The notes below the pieces were generated by a model. That model did not search any database, was not told where the DNA came from, and saw nothing but the letters and a program-made list of their open reading frames with translations. Positions 26,060 to 34,300 of a stretch of 64,000 bases of DNA are shown here, one piece after another (the stretch's first letter is position 1; each line of letters opens with the position of its first letter). The position numbers and the translations under genes were made by a program. The stretch lies in the NCBI GenBank assembly GCA_902500775.1, contig CABVRZ010000023.1, forward strand, positions 1 through 64,000. The letters run 5' to 3'. The stretch is from an uncultured Nitrospira sp. (GTDB lineage Bacteria; Nitrospirota; Nitrospiria; Nitrospirales; Nitrospiraceae).

Positions 26060-26830
26060 ATGACGTACCGAATAAAAGTTCCGCCTCGCACCTTACCGGT
26101 TGGTGAAGAACAGCTCGTGAGTGGACTTGAGCACTGGCTGATCGGCCTCAAGAACTATCGATGGTCCTTGATTGTCGGATTTGTCCTGCTCCTCCTGATG
26201 GGGATGGGCCTGTGGGGAATGTTCTGGTACGAAGAACAAAACGCGAGTAAGGCCCAAGAGCTTGAACGGGAAGCGACGCTTCGTCTGTTTACGAAGCCGA
26301 CCAATGACCAGCAGAAGACCGCCAATAACCTCAAAGAGGCGATCGCCTTGTATAAGCGGATACTCGATGAGTATCCACGCACCCCAACCGCCCCACTCGT
26401 ACAATTCAGCTTGGGGAATGCATTCCTTCAATCAAACGACGTAGATGCGGCAATTGAGGCCTACAAGCGGTTTACATCCACCTATAGCTCCAACACGTCG
26501 CTTCTCGGACTGGTGTACCAAAAGTTGGGGTATGCGTATCTTGTTAAAGGCGACTTCGACCAAGCCGCCAACGCATACTCCTCGGTAGCCGATATGACTG
26601 GTGCCATGAATCGGGACTATGCGCTGTTTGAAGTGGCTCGACTTGAAGAAAACCGGTCAAAAGGTGATGAGGCCTTGAAGCATTACCAAGAGCTCATGAA
26701 GACATATCCTAACTCCCCACTCACGAGTGAGGCGGCCGTGCGGGTAAAAGTCATCGAAGCCAAGAAAAACCCAGAGCCTACTCCGGCTCCCGCCGCGTCA
26801 GCCCCCTCCAAGCCTTCCCAAAAACCATAA
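26060..26830 (+). CDS. Membrane-anchored TPR protein (YfgM-like)
   Basis: A 256-residue protein with a cytoplasmic N-terminus, one membrane segment (about 36-57) and a periplasmic part with TPR-like repeats (EAIALYKRILDEYPRTP, AAIEAYKRFTSTY, QAANAYSSVADM, EALKHYQELMKTYPNS), ending in a Pro/Ala-rich tail. The layout resembles YfgM-type envelope scaffolds. The start was chosen by AAGGAG and by the promoter just upstream; the 327-codon frame from 25847 would run through that promoter and overlaps bioF. Partner proteins are unknown. Convergent with mltD. Confidence 0.75.
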   Translation: MTYRIKVPPRTLPVGEEQLVSGLEHWLIGLKNYRWSLIVGFVLLLLMGMGLWGMFWYEEQNASKAQELEREATLRLFTKPTNDQQKTANNLKEAIALYKRILDEYPRTPTAPLVQFSLGNAFLQSNDVDAAIEAYKRFTSTYSSNTSLLGLVYQKLGYAYLVKGDFDQAANAYSSVADMTGAMNRDYALFEVARLEENRSKGDEALKHYQELMKTYPNSPLTSEAAVRVKVIEAKKNPEPTPAPAASAPSKPSQKP

Positions 26831-26894
26831 GCTATTCATGTGAACGGGACATAGATGTGAGAGTGCGGGGATTCCTCCCGGGGTCCACCCGCCG

Positions 26895-28229
26895 CTACCG
26901 CGCAAGGTTCAGTAGTTCACCAGCTCGAAGACTAGGGCCGGAAATATTATTGCGGGACTTGATGGTCTTGATGGGAATCCCGAACTTTCTTGAAATTTTT
27001 TGAAGTGTGTCTCCCATCCGAACTCGGTACCAGTGCGATGCACTGACCTTAGGACGCGAGACCTCTCGATCCACCATCATTCTCAATGGAGGGAATTTAT
27101 GGGTTGGAACCCGTTCAAGCAGTTCGAGGACTTTTGAGCTCATCCCAACCGGAACTTTCAGGTGGTAGCCGGTTTCGTCCGGAGGTGTGGCATCCCGTCG
27201 AAGTTCTGGGTTCAACAGTCGAAGGTCATTGTATGAAATGCCGGTTACATTGGAAATGGCTCGAAAATGCAACGGGCGGCTCACGATGACCTCCTCAAAC
27301 TCATGGAGAGGAGCCTGATTTTGAGAAAACCCATACTGACCAGGATTCCGAGCGATAATCGTGGCGGCCATAATGCGAGGCACGTATTGCTTCGTCTCCA
27401 GCCGAATCAACTTCGTTCGTGAGATCTCAGAAAACGATTCCGCTTGAGCCTTGTGAAGTGCGCGCAACACCTTTCCTTCTCCGGCATTGTAGGCAGCCAT
27501 TGCTAAAGGCCAGGCTCCAAAAATATCATATAAGTCCCTGAGATATCGAGCTGCTGCCACCGTTGACTTCACCGGATCTCGTCGTTCGTCCACATAGTGA
27601 TCGATGCGTAACCCGTACAGTTTTCCCGTCCCTTTCATAAACTGCCAGGGACCGGTCGCTTTGGCCCGCGAATAGGCATACGGATTGAACCCACTTTCAA
27701 CCAGAGACAAATGCACGAGATCGCTCGGAAGGTTGAATTCTGCAAAGATGGTTTCAACCAGCGGACGGTAGCCACTAAACCGCACAAGCCACTGTTCGAA
27801 TCGATCCCGAATAGAGGTATTAAAAAAATGGATATGACTCTGCACCGACTGGTCAATTACAACAGGGATGTTATACAGCGTCTCCTGAGGCCCGGACGAT
27901 TCAGCACTGACCGCAGCCTCACCCGAGGGCGCTTCAGCGGAACCGTCGCTCGATGACAGATCCGGAGGCGACGCAGTCAACTCGGGTTCTAGGGGCATCA
28001 GGTTTGGATCTACATCATCGCCATTTTCTTGAGTGGAATCAATCCCTTCAAGTAACGTGTCTTGACTGGTAGGGTAGGACGACGAGGGGGAAGATTGAGT
28101 CGCCGCAGGTGACTCTTGTGCCACCCCCTGACAGGGCAGCATGAACAACTCGGAGCCCGCTAGACATGTAGACGCAACTCCTACAGCCCAACACCATCGC
28201 TTGACGCACATCACCACTCGAGACAGCAT
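26895..28229 (-). CDS. mltD: Membrane-bound lytic murein transglycosylase D-like protein
   Basis: Cleaves peptidoglycan glycan strands with formation of 1,6-anhydromuramic acid in the periplasm. The 444-residue protein has a signal sequence (about 10-37), a Ser/Glu-rich linker, then a family 1 SLT domain: catalytic Glu178 in LVESGFNPYAYS, GPWQFM, and MAAYNAGEGKVLRAL. A C-terminal LysM domain (HWYRVRMGDTLQKISRKFG) binds peptidoglycan. The start at 28229 makes a clean signal sequence; the longer frame from 28418 adds 63 residues without support. Only one complete LysM is seen, where E. coli MltD has two. Confidence 0.9.
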   Translation of the reverse strand: MLSRVVMCVKRWCWAVGVASTCLAGSELFMLPCQGVAQESPAATQSSPSSSYPTSQDTLLEGIDSTQENGDDVDPNLMPLEPELTASPPDLSSSDGSAEAPSGEAAVSAESSGPQETLYNIPVVIDQSVQSHIHFFNTSIRDRFEQWLVRFSGYRPLVETIFAEFNLPSDLVHLSLVESGFNPYAYSRAKATGPWQFMKGTGKLYGLRIDHYVDERRDPVKSTVAAARYLRDLYDIFGAWPLAMAAYNAGEGKVLRALHKAQAESFSEISRTKLIRLETKQYVPRIMAATIIARNPGQYGFSQNQAPLHEFEEVIVSRPLHFRAISNVTGISYNDLRLLNPELRRDATPPDETGYHLKVPVGMSSKVLELLERVPTHKFPPLRMMVDREVSRPKVSASHWYRVRMGDTLQKISRKFGIPIKTIKSRNNISGPSLRAGELLNLAR

Positions 28230-28426
28230 GAGTGAGAGCCTATCGGTCCCCCGTGAACTTGTCAAGAAATTGCCTGGCCGTCCTTCTGGTGCTTTTTCAT
28301 CTTTGACTGAGTCGGCATACAAGCCACTCTCGGTTCCGGGTCTCATATCCGTGAAGTCAGGAGGTGGGGCACTACCTGCGACTCTTCCAGAACCGCCGCA
28401 CAGATGCAATCCGGCCATTCAATTTC

Positions 28427-28456
28427 TTGACAGGCTCCTAGGGCAAATGGTAGCGT
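28427..28456 (+). promoter_or_regulatory. Candidate promoter for the aminotransferase-serA operon
   Basis: A perfect TTGACA at 28427-28432 lies 18 bases before TAGCGT at 28451-28456, which is weak but preceded by an extended TG (TGG TAGCGT). The start would be near 28463, about 60 bases before the ATG at 28522, which has a strong GAGGAGG ribosome site. Confidence 0.45.
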
Positions 28457-28521
28457 ACGGCCTCTCCAAGACAGCTATCCTACCGGATTTACATTGTTAT
28501 TTTGTGAGGAGGTATTAATCA

Positions 28522-29664
28522 ATGCTGAAGCGCTATCTCTTGGCTCCCGGCCCGACGCCTGTTCCCCCGGAGGTGTTGCTGGCGATGGCTCGTCCGATGA
28601 TCCATCATCGCGCCCCCGAATTTGACCCGATTTTTGCCGAGGTGCGCGAGGGGCTGAAATGGCTGTTTCAGACACAAAATGATGTCCTGATGTTGGCCGC
28701 ATCCGGCACAGGCGGGATGGAAGGATCCGTCTCCAATTTCCTCTCTCCTGGAGACAAGGCCCTATGTATCAATGCTGGAAAGTTCGGAGAACGCTGGGGG
28801 AAGCTCTGTAAAACGTTTGGGGCTCATCCCACTGAGATTAAAGTCGAATGGGGCCACGCGGTCAATCCCCAACAAGTCGCCGATGCCCTAAAAAAAGATC
28901 CATCGATCAAAGCGGTGTACGTCCAGGCCAGTGAAACCTCAACAGGAGTATCGCACGACGTCAAGGCGCTGGGGGAGATCGTCAAAGGCTGCGAGAATAC
29001 GATTTTGGTGGTCGATGCGATTACGGCACTTGGCGTGTTCGATATTAAGACCGATGCCTGGGGCCTGGATGTCGTCATCACTGGTTCCCAAAAAGCGCTG
29101 ATGCTTCCGCCTGGGATGGCATTCGTGAGCGTCAGCGACAAGGCCTGGGCCTTAGCCGATAAGGCCAAGAACGCCGCCTTCTACTTCAACTTCAAGAAGG
29201 AACGTGAAAATCAAGTCAAGAATCAAACGGCCTTCACTCCAACCGTCTCGCTGATCATTGGGTTACAAGAAGTGTTTCGGATCATGAAGGCCGAAGGGTT
29301 GGAGAAGATGTTCGCCAGACAAGGGCGTTTAGCTCAGGCTATGCGCGAAGGACTCAAGGCCGCCGGTTTGGCACTATTTCCGAAAGAATCACCAAGCGAT
29401 GCCTTGACAGCCGTCTGCGCCCCAGATGGAGTCGATGGACAGGCCATCTATAAGAACCTCCGTGTCCAATACGGCATGACCGCAGCTGGTGGGCAAGACC
29501 ACCTCAAAGGGAAAATTTTCCGCCTCTCGCATATGGGATACGCTGACTCGTTCGATGTCATCGCCGCATTGGCGGCAACAGAAATGGTCCTGAAAGGACT
29601 TGGCCATCCCGTTAAATTGGGGAGCGGAGTTGGAAAAGCACAAGAACTCTTGATGGCGAAGTAA
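28522..29664 (+). CDS. Class V aminotransferase (serine-pyruvate/phosphoserine type)
   Basis: A 380-residue PLP aminotransferase of the alanine-glyoxylate/serine-pyruvate group. It has LLAPGPTPVPPEVL at the start, the GTGGMEGSVSN cofactor loop, VVDAITALGVFDI for the PLP-binding Asp, and Schiff-base Lys191 in TGSQKALMLPPG. It is followed after 17 bases by serA. In several lineages such class V enzymes replace SerC and convert 3-phosphohydroxypyruvate to phosphoserine; the pairing here suggests that role. A serine-glyoxylate role is the alternative. Strong GAGGAGG ribosome site. Confidence 0.85.
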   Translation: MLKRYLLAPGPTPVPPEVLLAMARPMIHHRAPEFDPIFAEVREGLKWLFQTQNDVLMLAASGTGGMEGSVSNFLSPGDKALCINAGKFGERWGKLCKTFGAHPTEIKVEWGHAVNPQQVADALKKDPSIKAVYVQASETSTGVSHDVKALGEIVKGCENTILVVDAITALGVFDIKTDAWGLDVVITGSQKALMLPPGMAFVSVSDKAWALADKAKNAAFYFNFKKERENQVKNQTAFTPTVSLIIGLQEVFRIMKAEGLEKMFARQGRLAQAMREGLKAAGLALFPKESPSDALTAVCAPDGVDGQAIYKNLRVQYGMTAAGGQDHLKGKIFRLSHMGYADSFDVIAALAATEMVLKGLGHPVKLGSGVGKAQELLMAK

Positions 29665-29681
29665 CCACGGTGAGGAGTGAT

Positions 29682-31280
29682 ATGGCCGTAGCGGGAATGA
29701 AAATTCTGATCAGCGATAGTTTGTCGAAGCAGGGGGTTGACGCCTTGGAAAAGGCGGGATTCACCGTGGTGGTGAAGTCCAAGCTGCCGAAGGATGAACT
29801 CTTTAAGGAAATCAAGGATGCCGATGGGTTGATCGTACGATCCGGCACCAAAGTGACCGAAGAACTTCTGGCCGTCGCTGAAAAACTCAAGGTAGTTGGA
29901 CGGGCAGGGTCCGGTCTCGACAATGTTGATACGCCTGCGGCAACCCGTCGTGGCGTTGTCGTGATGAATACCCCAGGCGGCAATACGGTCACGACGGCCG
30001 AGCACACGATGTCGATGATCTGCGCCATGAGTCGGCGCATTCCCCAAGCCACCGCCTCGGTCAAGTCTGGCAAGTGGGAGAAGGATAAATTCATGGGAGT
30101 CGAGCTCTATAACAAAGTGCTCGGCATCATCGGCGCTGGACAGATCGGCAGTCACCTGACCAAGATGGCGCAGGGGATCGGGATGAGCGTCGTGGCCTTT
30201 GATCCATACTTGGCCCCTGAGCGGGCCGAGCGAATGGGGATCACGATGTTGGAGTTCGACGAAGTGCTCCGTCGAGCCGACATCATCTCTGTGCACACAC
30301 CGCTCACACCGGAAACGCGCGGCATCATTAACGCACACGCCATCGCGAAGATGAAGCCCGGAGTCCTCATCGTCAACTGTGCACGTGGTGGGATTATCAA
30401 TGAACAGGATTTATGCGAAGCACTGAAAACCAAGCGAGTCGCCGCCGCCGCCTTCGATGTCTTCGAAGAAGAGCCGGTGAAGCCTGACCATCCACTCCTC
30501 GCATTGGATAACTTTATTTGTACGCCGCACATTGGGGCGCAAACGGCCGAAGCTCAGGAAAATGTAGCCGTTGGGATCGCGGAACAGGTGGTCGATTACT
30601 TCACCAAAGGAGTGGCTAAAGGAGCCGTCAATATCCCGTCAATCGCCCCGGAACTCCTCCCTCGACTGCAACCCTTCCTCACGCTAGCTGAAAAGCTTGG
30701 TTCCCTTCAAACGCAGTTGGTCCATGGCGGCATCGAACGCGTGACGGTCGAGTACAGTGGAGAAGTCGCCGCACTCTCCGTGGCCTCGCTGACCATTGCC
30801 GTCCTGAAAGGCCTGCTCAACCCGATCATGGAACATCCCGTGAATTATGTGAACGCTCCCATCGTGGCAAAAGAGCGGGGCATCGAAGTGAAGGAGATTA
30901 AGAGTACTGATGCTGGAGACTTCACGAGCTTGATTCGGGTTCGCGTCGAGGCAGGGAAAACCTCGCACCAAGTTGCCGGCACGCTGTATCACAAAAAAGA
31001 AGCCCGCATTACCGAGATCGGCCAATTCAAGGTTGAGGTCGTACCGGAAGGACACATGCTGCTCATTCACAATGTTGACCGTCCGGGGGTCATTGGCATG
31101 GTGGGGAAAGTCCTCGGCGATCGGGCGATCAATATTCTTCGTATGCAGTGTGCGTTGGAGAAACGTGGAGGCGATGCCCTCCTGATCATCGGATCTGATA
31201 CGGAGTTTCCTGCTGCGGCACTGGACGAGATTCGTGCAAGCTCAAATATTCGCTCCGTCAAGATCGCAAACCTGTCCTAG
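29682..31280 (+). CDS. serA: D-3-phosphoglycerate dehydrogenase
   Basis: First step of serine synthesis: oxidises 3-phosphoglycerate to 3-phosphohydroxypyruvate with NAD+. The protein is the long form (532 residues): substrate domain, NAD domain with LGIIGAGQIGSHL, catalytic Arg in NCARGGIINE and His in CTPHIGAQT, then the intervening allosteric substrate-binding domain and a C-terminal ACT domain (MLLIHNVDRPGVIGMVGKVL) that usually binds serine as feedback inhibitor. The ATG at 29682 has GAGGAG upstream; a GTG at 29670 and an ATG at 29697 are alternatives. Confidence 0.96.
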   Translation: MAVAGMKILISDSLSKQGVDALEKAGFTVVVKSKLPKDELFKEIKDADGLIVRSGTKVTEELLAVAEKLKVVGRAGSGLDNVDTPAATRRGVVVMNTPGGNTVTTAEHTMSMICAMSRRIPQATASVKSGKWEKDKFMGVELYNKVLGIIGAGQIGSHLTKMAQGIGMSVVAFDPYLAPERAERMGITMLEFDEVLRRADIISVHTPLTPETRGIINAHAIAKMKPGVLIVNCARGGIINEQDLCEALKTKRVAAAAFDVFEEEPVKPDHPLLALDNFICTPHIGAQTAEAQENVAVGIAEQVVDYFTKGVAKGAVNIPSIAPELLPRLQPFLTLAEKLGSLQTQLVHGGIERVTVEYSGEVAALSVASLTIAVLKGLLNPIMEHPVNYVNAPIVAKERGIEVKEIKSTDAGDFTSLIRVRVEAGKTSHQVAGTLYHKKEARITEIGQFKVEVVPEGHMLLIHNVDRPGVIGMVGKVLGDRAINILRMQCALEKRGGDALLIIGSDTEFPAAALDEIRASSNIRSVKIANLS

Positions 31281-31302
31281 TTGGCCGTCTCCCTAGGCTA
31301 TT

Positions 31303-32679
31303 ATGGCTGCTGTTCCTTCGGAGAAGGTGCCTCTCGTGCGTGAACGCTCACTCGTTCCGGTTGGGATGGCTACCATTCTCCCGGAGGCCACTCATCACGT
31401 TCGTCGTTTGGAATCAGAACTTCTCCGATGGTTCTACGGATCTGGCTATGACGAAATCATCCTGCCGACCTTTGAGTATCTCGACGTGCTGGCGCCCGGT
31501 TTAGAGCCACGGCTGACGGAGAACTCCTATAAAATCATCGATAGGACGACCGGTCGCATCCTACTCTTGAGGCCGGACGTCACCGCACAGATTGCTCGGA
31601 CGGTCGCCATGGGGATGGTCGGCGCTCGTCTCCCATTACGATTGTCGTATCGCGCGACGGTGTTTCGCTACGAACCAGAACATGTCGGCCGGGACCGGGA
31701 GCTCTTCCAAGTGGGTGCCGAGCTGATTGGCGTCGACAATCCATCCACCGACTGTGAAATCATCACGCTGATGATCGAATCGCTTCGTCAGATTGGGCTT
31801 CAGTCATTCAAGGTATCCCTCGGGCACGTTGGGTTTTTTAAGGGCCTTCTAGTCTGTGCAGGGCTTTCCAGCGATGGCCGGAAACGGGCAGAGGAGGCTG
31901 CCGCCAGAAAGGATTTACCGCGGCTGGACGAAATTCTCCTGCACGAGCGTGTGAACCGGCGTTCTGCGCGTCGGATCCTGAATGCGCTTGAACTCTGTGG
32001 AACCGCTGAGGTTTTAGCGAAAGGACGCACCCTCGCCCAAGGTGAAAAACCTCTCGTACAGGCGTTGGATCGATTGGCCAGCGTCTACAACACTCTCTGC
32101 GCCTCAGGGTTCAATGATGTGGTTTTACTGGATTTGGGAGAGTTTCGAGGATTCGATTACTATGATGGCGTCGTCTTTGATGTGTTCTCAGATGGCATCG
32201 AGGTGGAATTAGGCGGGGGTGGGCGGTACAACCACCTCATCGGACGGTTTGGTCGCGATCTCCCATCCACTGGATTTGGGCTGAACGTCGATCGTCTCTT
32301 CCGAAGCCTCAATCTGTCCGGCACCATGAGGCCTCTTGAGTCCACAATCCTTGTTGTAGGCCCCCCTCACACATCCCATGAACTGATCTCGATCGCTCGA
32401 GGCCTTCGCCAAGCTGGGTTAAGAGTGCTTCAGCAATCCATCGCTGCCTCTGGTCCGAATTTGATCCCCATCGCTGCTGAGATTGGCCGACAGTCAGACA
32501 TCGTCACCACGATTGTGGTCGGTGCTGATCGGTCCAACCGGGATTGTGTCCTGCTGTTGCAACAGCCTAGGGCACAACGAATCGCACACATGACAAGAAC
32601 GCCCCAGGTTCAGAAACGCACGGTCCTCAAGCAGGACCTTGTTCGCATACTGTGTGACAATCCTAAAGAGGCACTATGA
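31303..32679 (+). CDS. hisZ: ATP phosphoribosyltransferase regulatory subunit
   Basis: A histidyl-tRNA-synthetase-like protein that forms a complex with the short HisG and confers histidine sensitivity. The 458-residue sequence shows class II synthetase motif 2 (YRATVFRYEPEHVGRDRELFQVG) and the EFRGFDYYDGVVFDVFS region but reads as HisZ rather than HisS: the N-terminal PVGMATILPEATHHVRRLE is typical. The C-terminal ~100 residues resemble the anticodon-binding domain. No hisG is nearby. The stop overlaps dnaB by four bases. HisS is the alternative and would need a structure-based alignment to exclude. Confidence 0.8.
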   Translation: MAAVPSEKVPLVRERSLVPVGMATILPEATHHVRRLESELLRWFYGSGYDEIILPTFEYLDVLAPGLEPRLTENSYKIIDRTTGRILLLRPDVTAQIARTVAMGMVGARLPLRLSYRATVFRYEPEHVGRDRELFQVGAELIGVDNPSTDCEIITLMIESLRQIGLQSFKVSLGHVGFFKGLLVCAGLSSDGRKRAEEAAARKDLPRLDEILLHERVNRRSARRILNALELCGTAEVLAKGRTLAQGEKPLVQALDRLASVYNTLCASGFNDVVLLDLGEFRGFDYYDGVVFDVFSDGIEVELGGGGRYNHLIGRFGRDLPSTGFGLNVDRLFRSLNLSGTMRPLESTILVVGPPHTSHELISIARGLRQAGLRVLQQSIAASGPNLIPIAAEIGRQSDIVTTIVVGADRSNRDCVLLLQQPRAQRIAHMTRTPQVQKRTVLKQDLVRILCDNPKEAL

Positions 32680-34028
32680 CGGTTGGCGGTGCAGTTGATC
32701 TCTCTCAACCGAAGCTTCCACCACAAAACTTGGAGGCCGAACAGTCGGTACTCGGTGCCATTCTCCTCGATAACGCTGCCATGCCGAAGGCGATGGAACT
32801 ACTGGTGGAGGACGATTTCTACCGCACGGCCCACAAAAAAGTCTTTCAAGCAATGCTTGAACTAGCAGACACGGGAGAGGTGATTGATCATATCACGCTG
32901 ACTGAGCGACTCAAGGCCCGTAAAGAACTCGAGGCGATTGGTGGCGCAGCCTACCTCGCTGAATTGGTTCAGATCGTCCCAAGTTCGGCTAATATTCGCT
33001 ACCACTGCAAAATCGTTCGAGACAAGGCCGTTGCCCGTCAGTTGATCAGCACATCGACAGAGGTCCTGACCAGAGGATATGAGGGAACGGCCTCCATCGA
33101 TGATCTGCTCGACTTTGCGGAACGGTCGGTGTTCAGTATCGCCCAAGGGAAACTAGAGCGATCATTTAGCCCGATCAGTCAGGTCATTAAGGAAAGCCTG
33201 GATGTCATCGATAAGTTGTCGAAACGAAAAGAGCATGTTACTGGCGTGCCGACCGGTTACTACGACCTGGATGACATTACCGCTGGGCTTCAGGCATCGG
33301 ATTTGGTGGTCGTAGCAGGGCGGCCAAGCATGGGGAAAACCAGTCTGGCGCTGGGATTCGCGACTCATGCTGCCATTCACGCCAATACGACTGTCGGCAT
33401 CTTCAGCTTGGAAATGTCCAAACCCCAAATCGTTCTGCGTATGCTCAGCTCCGAAGCCCGGGTCGATTCACATGCCCTCCGTACAGGCAAGCTGCAGAAG
33501 GAAGATTGGTGGAGACTGGCAGAGGCAGCCGGTCGATTGGAACAGGCCCCGATCTACATTGACGACACCGGGGGAATCACCGTGCAGCAGATGCGCGGAA
33601 AGGCACGGCGCCTCAAGGCAGAGAAGGGACTGGATCTGCTCATTGTCGACTACCTGCAACTGATGCAAGGCCGAAGTGATTCTGAATCGCGCCAACAGGA
33701 GATCTCTGATATCTCCCGCTCGTTAAAGGCCTTAGCCAAAGAACTCAATGTCCCTGTGGTTGCCCTCTCGCAGTTGAGCCGTGCTGTGGAAGCACGTAAA
33801 CCGCCGATTCCCATGCTGGCCGATCTTCGAGAAAGTGGAGCGATCGAGCAGGATGCCGATGTGGTCATGTTTATCTACCGTGAAGACGTGTACGATCAGA
33901 ACTCAGAGCGCAAAGGGATTGCCGATATCATTGTCAGTAAACATCGAAACGGGCCCATTGGGAAGAAAGAACTCTTTTTCCAGGATCGCTATGCTAAATT
34001 TGAAAGCCTCGATCTTCGGGAAGCCTAA
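32676..34028 (+). CDS. dnaB: Replicative DNA helicase DnaB
   Basis: Hexameric helicase that unwinds DNA ahead of the replication fork. The 450-residue length is typical. The N-terminal primase-interacting domain starts at PPQNLEAEQSVLGAIL; the RecA-like domain has Walker A GRPSMGKT at 215-222, Walker B LLIVDYLQLMQG and SQLSRAVEARKPPIPMLADLRESGAIEQDAD. No intein or insertion. It is coupled to hisZ by an ATGA overlap, an unusual pairing that probably reflects operon reshuffling rather than shared function. Confidence 0.97.
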   Translation: MTVGGAVDLSQPKLPPQNLEAEQSVLGAILLDNAAMPKAMELLVEDDFYRTAHKKVFQAMLELADTGEVIDHITLTERLKARKELEAIGGAAYLAELVQIVPSSANIRYHCKIVRDKAVARQLISTSTEVLTRGYEGTASIDDLLDFAERSVFSIAQGKLERSFSPISQVIKESLDVIDKLSKRKEHVTGVPTGYYDLDDITAGLQASDLVVVAGRPSMGKTSLALGFATHAAIHANTTVGIFSLEMSKPQIVLRMLSSEARVDSHALRTGKLQKEDWWRLAEAAGRLEQAPIYIDDTGGITVQQMRGKARRLKAEKGLDLLIVDYLQLMQGRSDSESRQQEISDISRSLKALAKELNVPVVALSQLSRAVEARKPPIPMLADLRESGAIEQDADVVMFIYREDVYDQNSERKGIADIIVSKHRNGPIGKKELFFQDRYAKFESLDLREA

Positions 34029-34217
34029 TTGGCCAGGGAACCACGTTGCGACCTTGACAAACCTCGCCCACGAACGATCTCGAGATGTTCAAGCAGACGT
34101 TCAAGCGACCACCTCACGTGAAGAGGTTGACACGTACTCGTTGCCACACCGTACGCCGTTGAGGGAGACATGAACAACGCTGGAGAGTCGTTCGACATCC
34201 TGTAGGCATTGAGTGGT

Positions 34218-34246
34218 TTGCGCATCCTTTCGTCACTCGGTATAAT
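34218..34246 (+). promoter_or_regulatory. Candidate promoter for the TPR lipoprotein gene
   Basis: A perfect TATAAT at 34241-34246 is preceded after 17 bases by TTGCGC at 34218-34223 (three of six). Transcription would begin near 34253, about 48 bases before the ATG at 34301. It lies in the 272-base gap after dnaB, which otherwise shows nothing I can support. Confidence 0.5.
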
Positions 34247-34300
34247 CTCCTTGTACCCATGCCTAACCAACCGTATTCAGATAGTAAGTAGGACCTAACT

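Noticed and set aside
29448-30338. A 296-codon - strand frame opposite the aminotransferase/serA junction.
   Set aside because: It is antisense to two conserved genes and has no recognisable domain; long antisense frames are common at this GC content.
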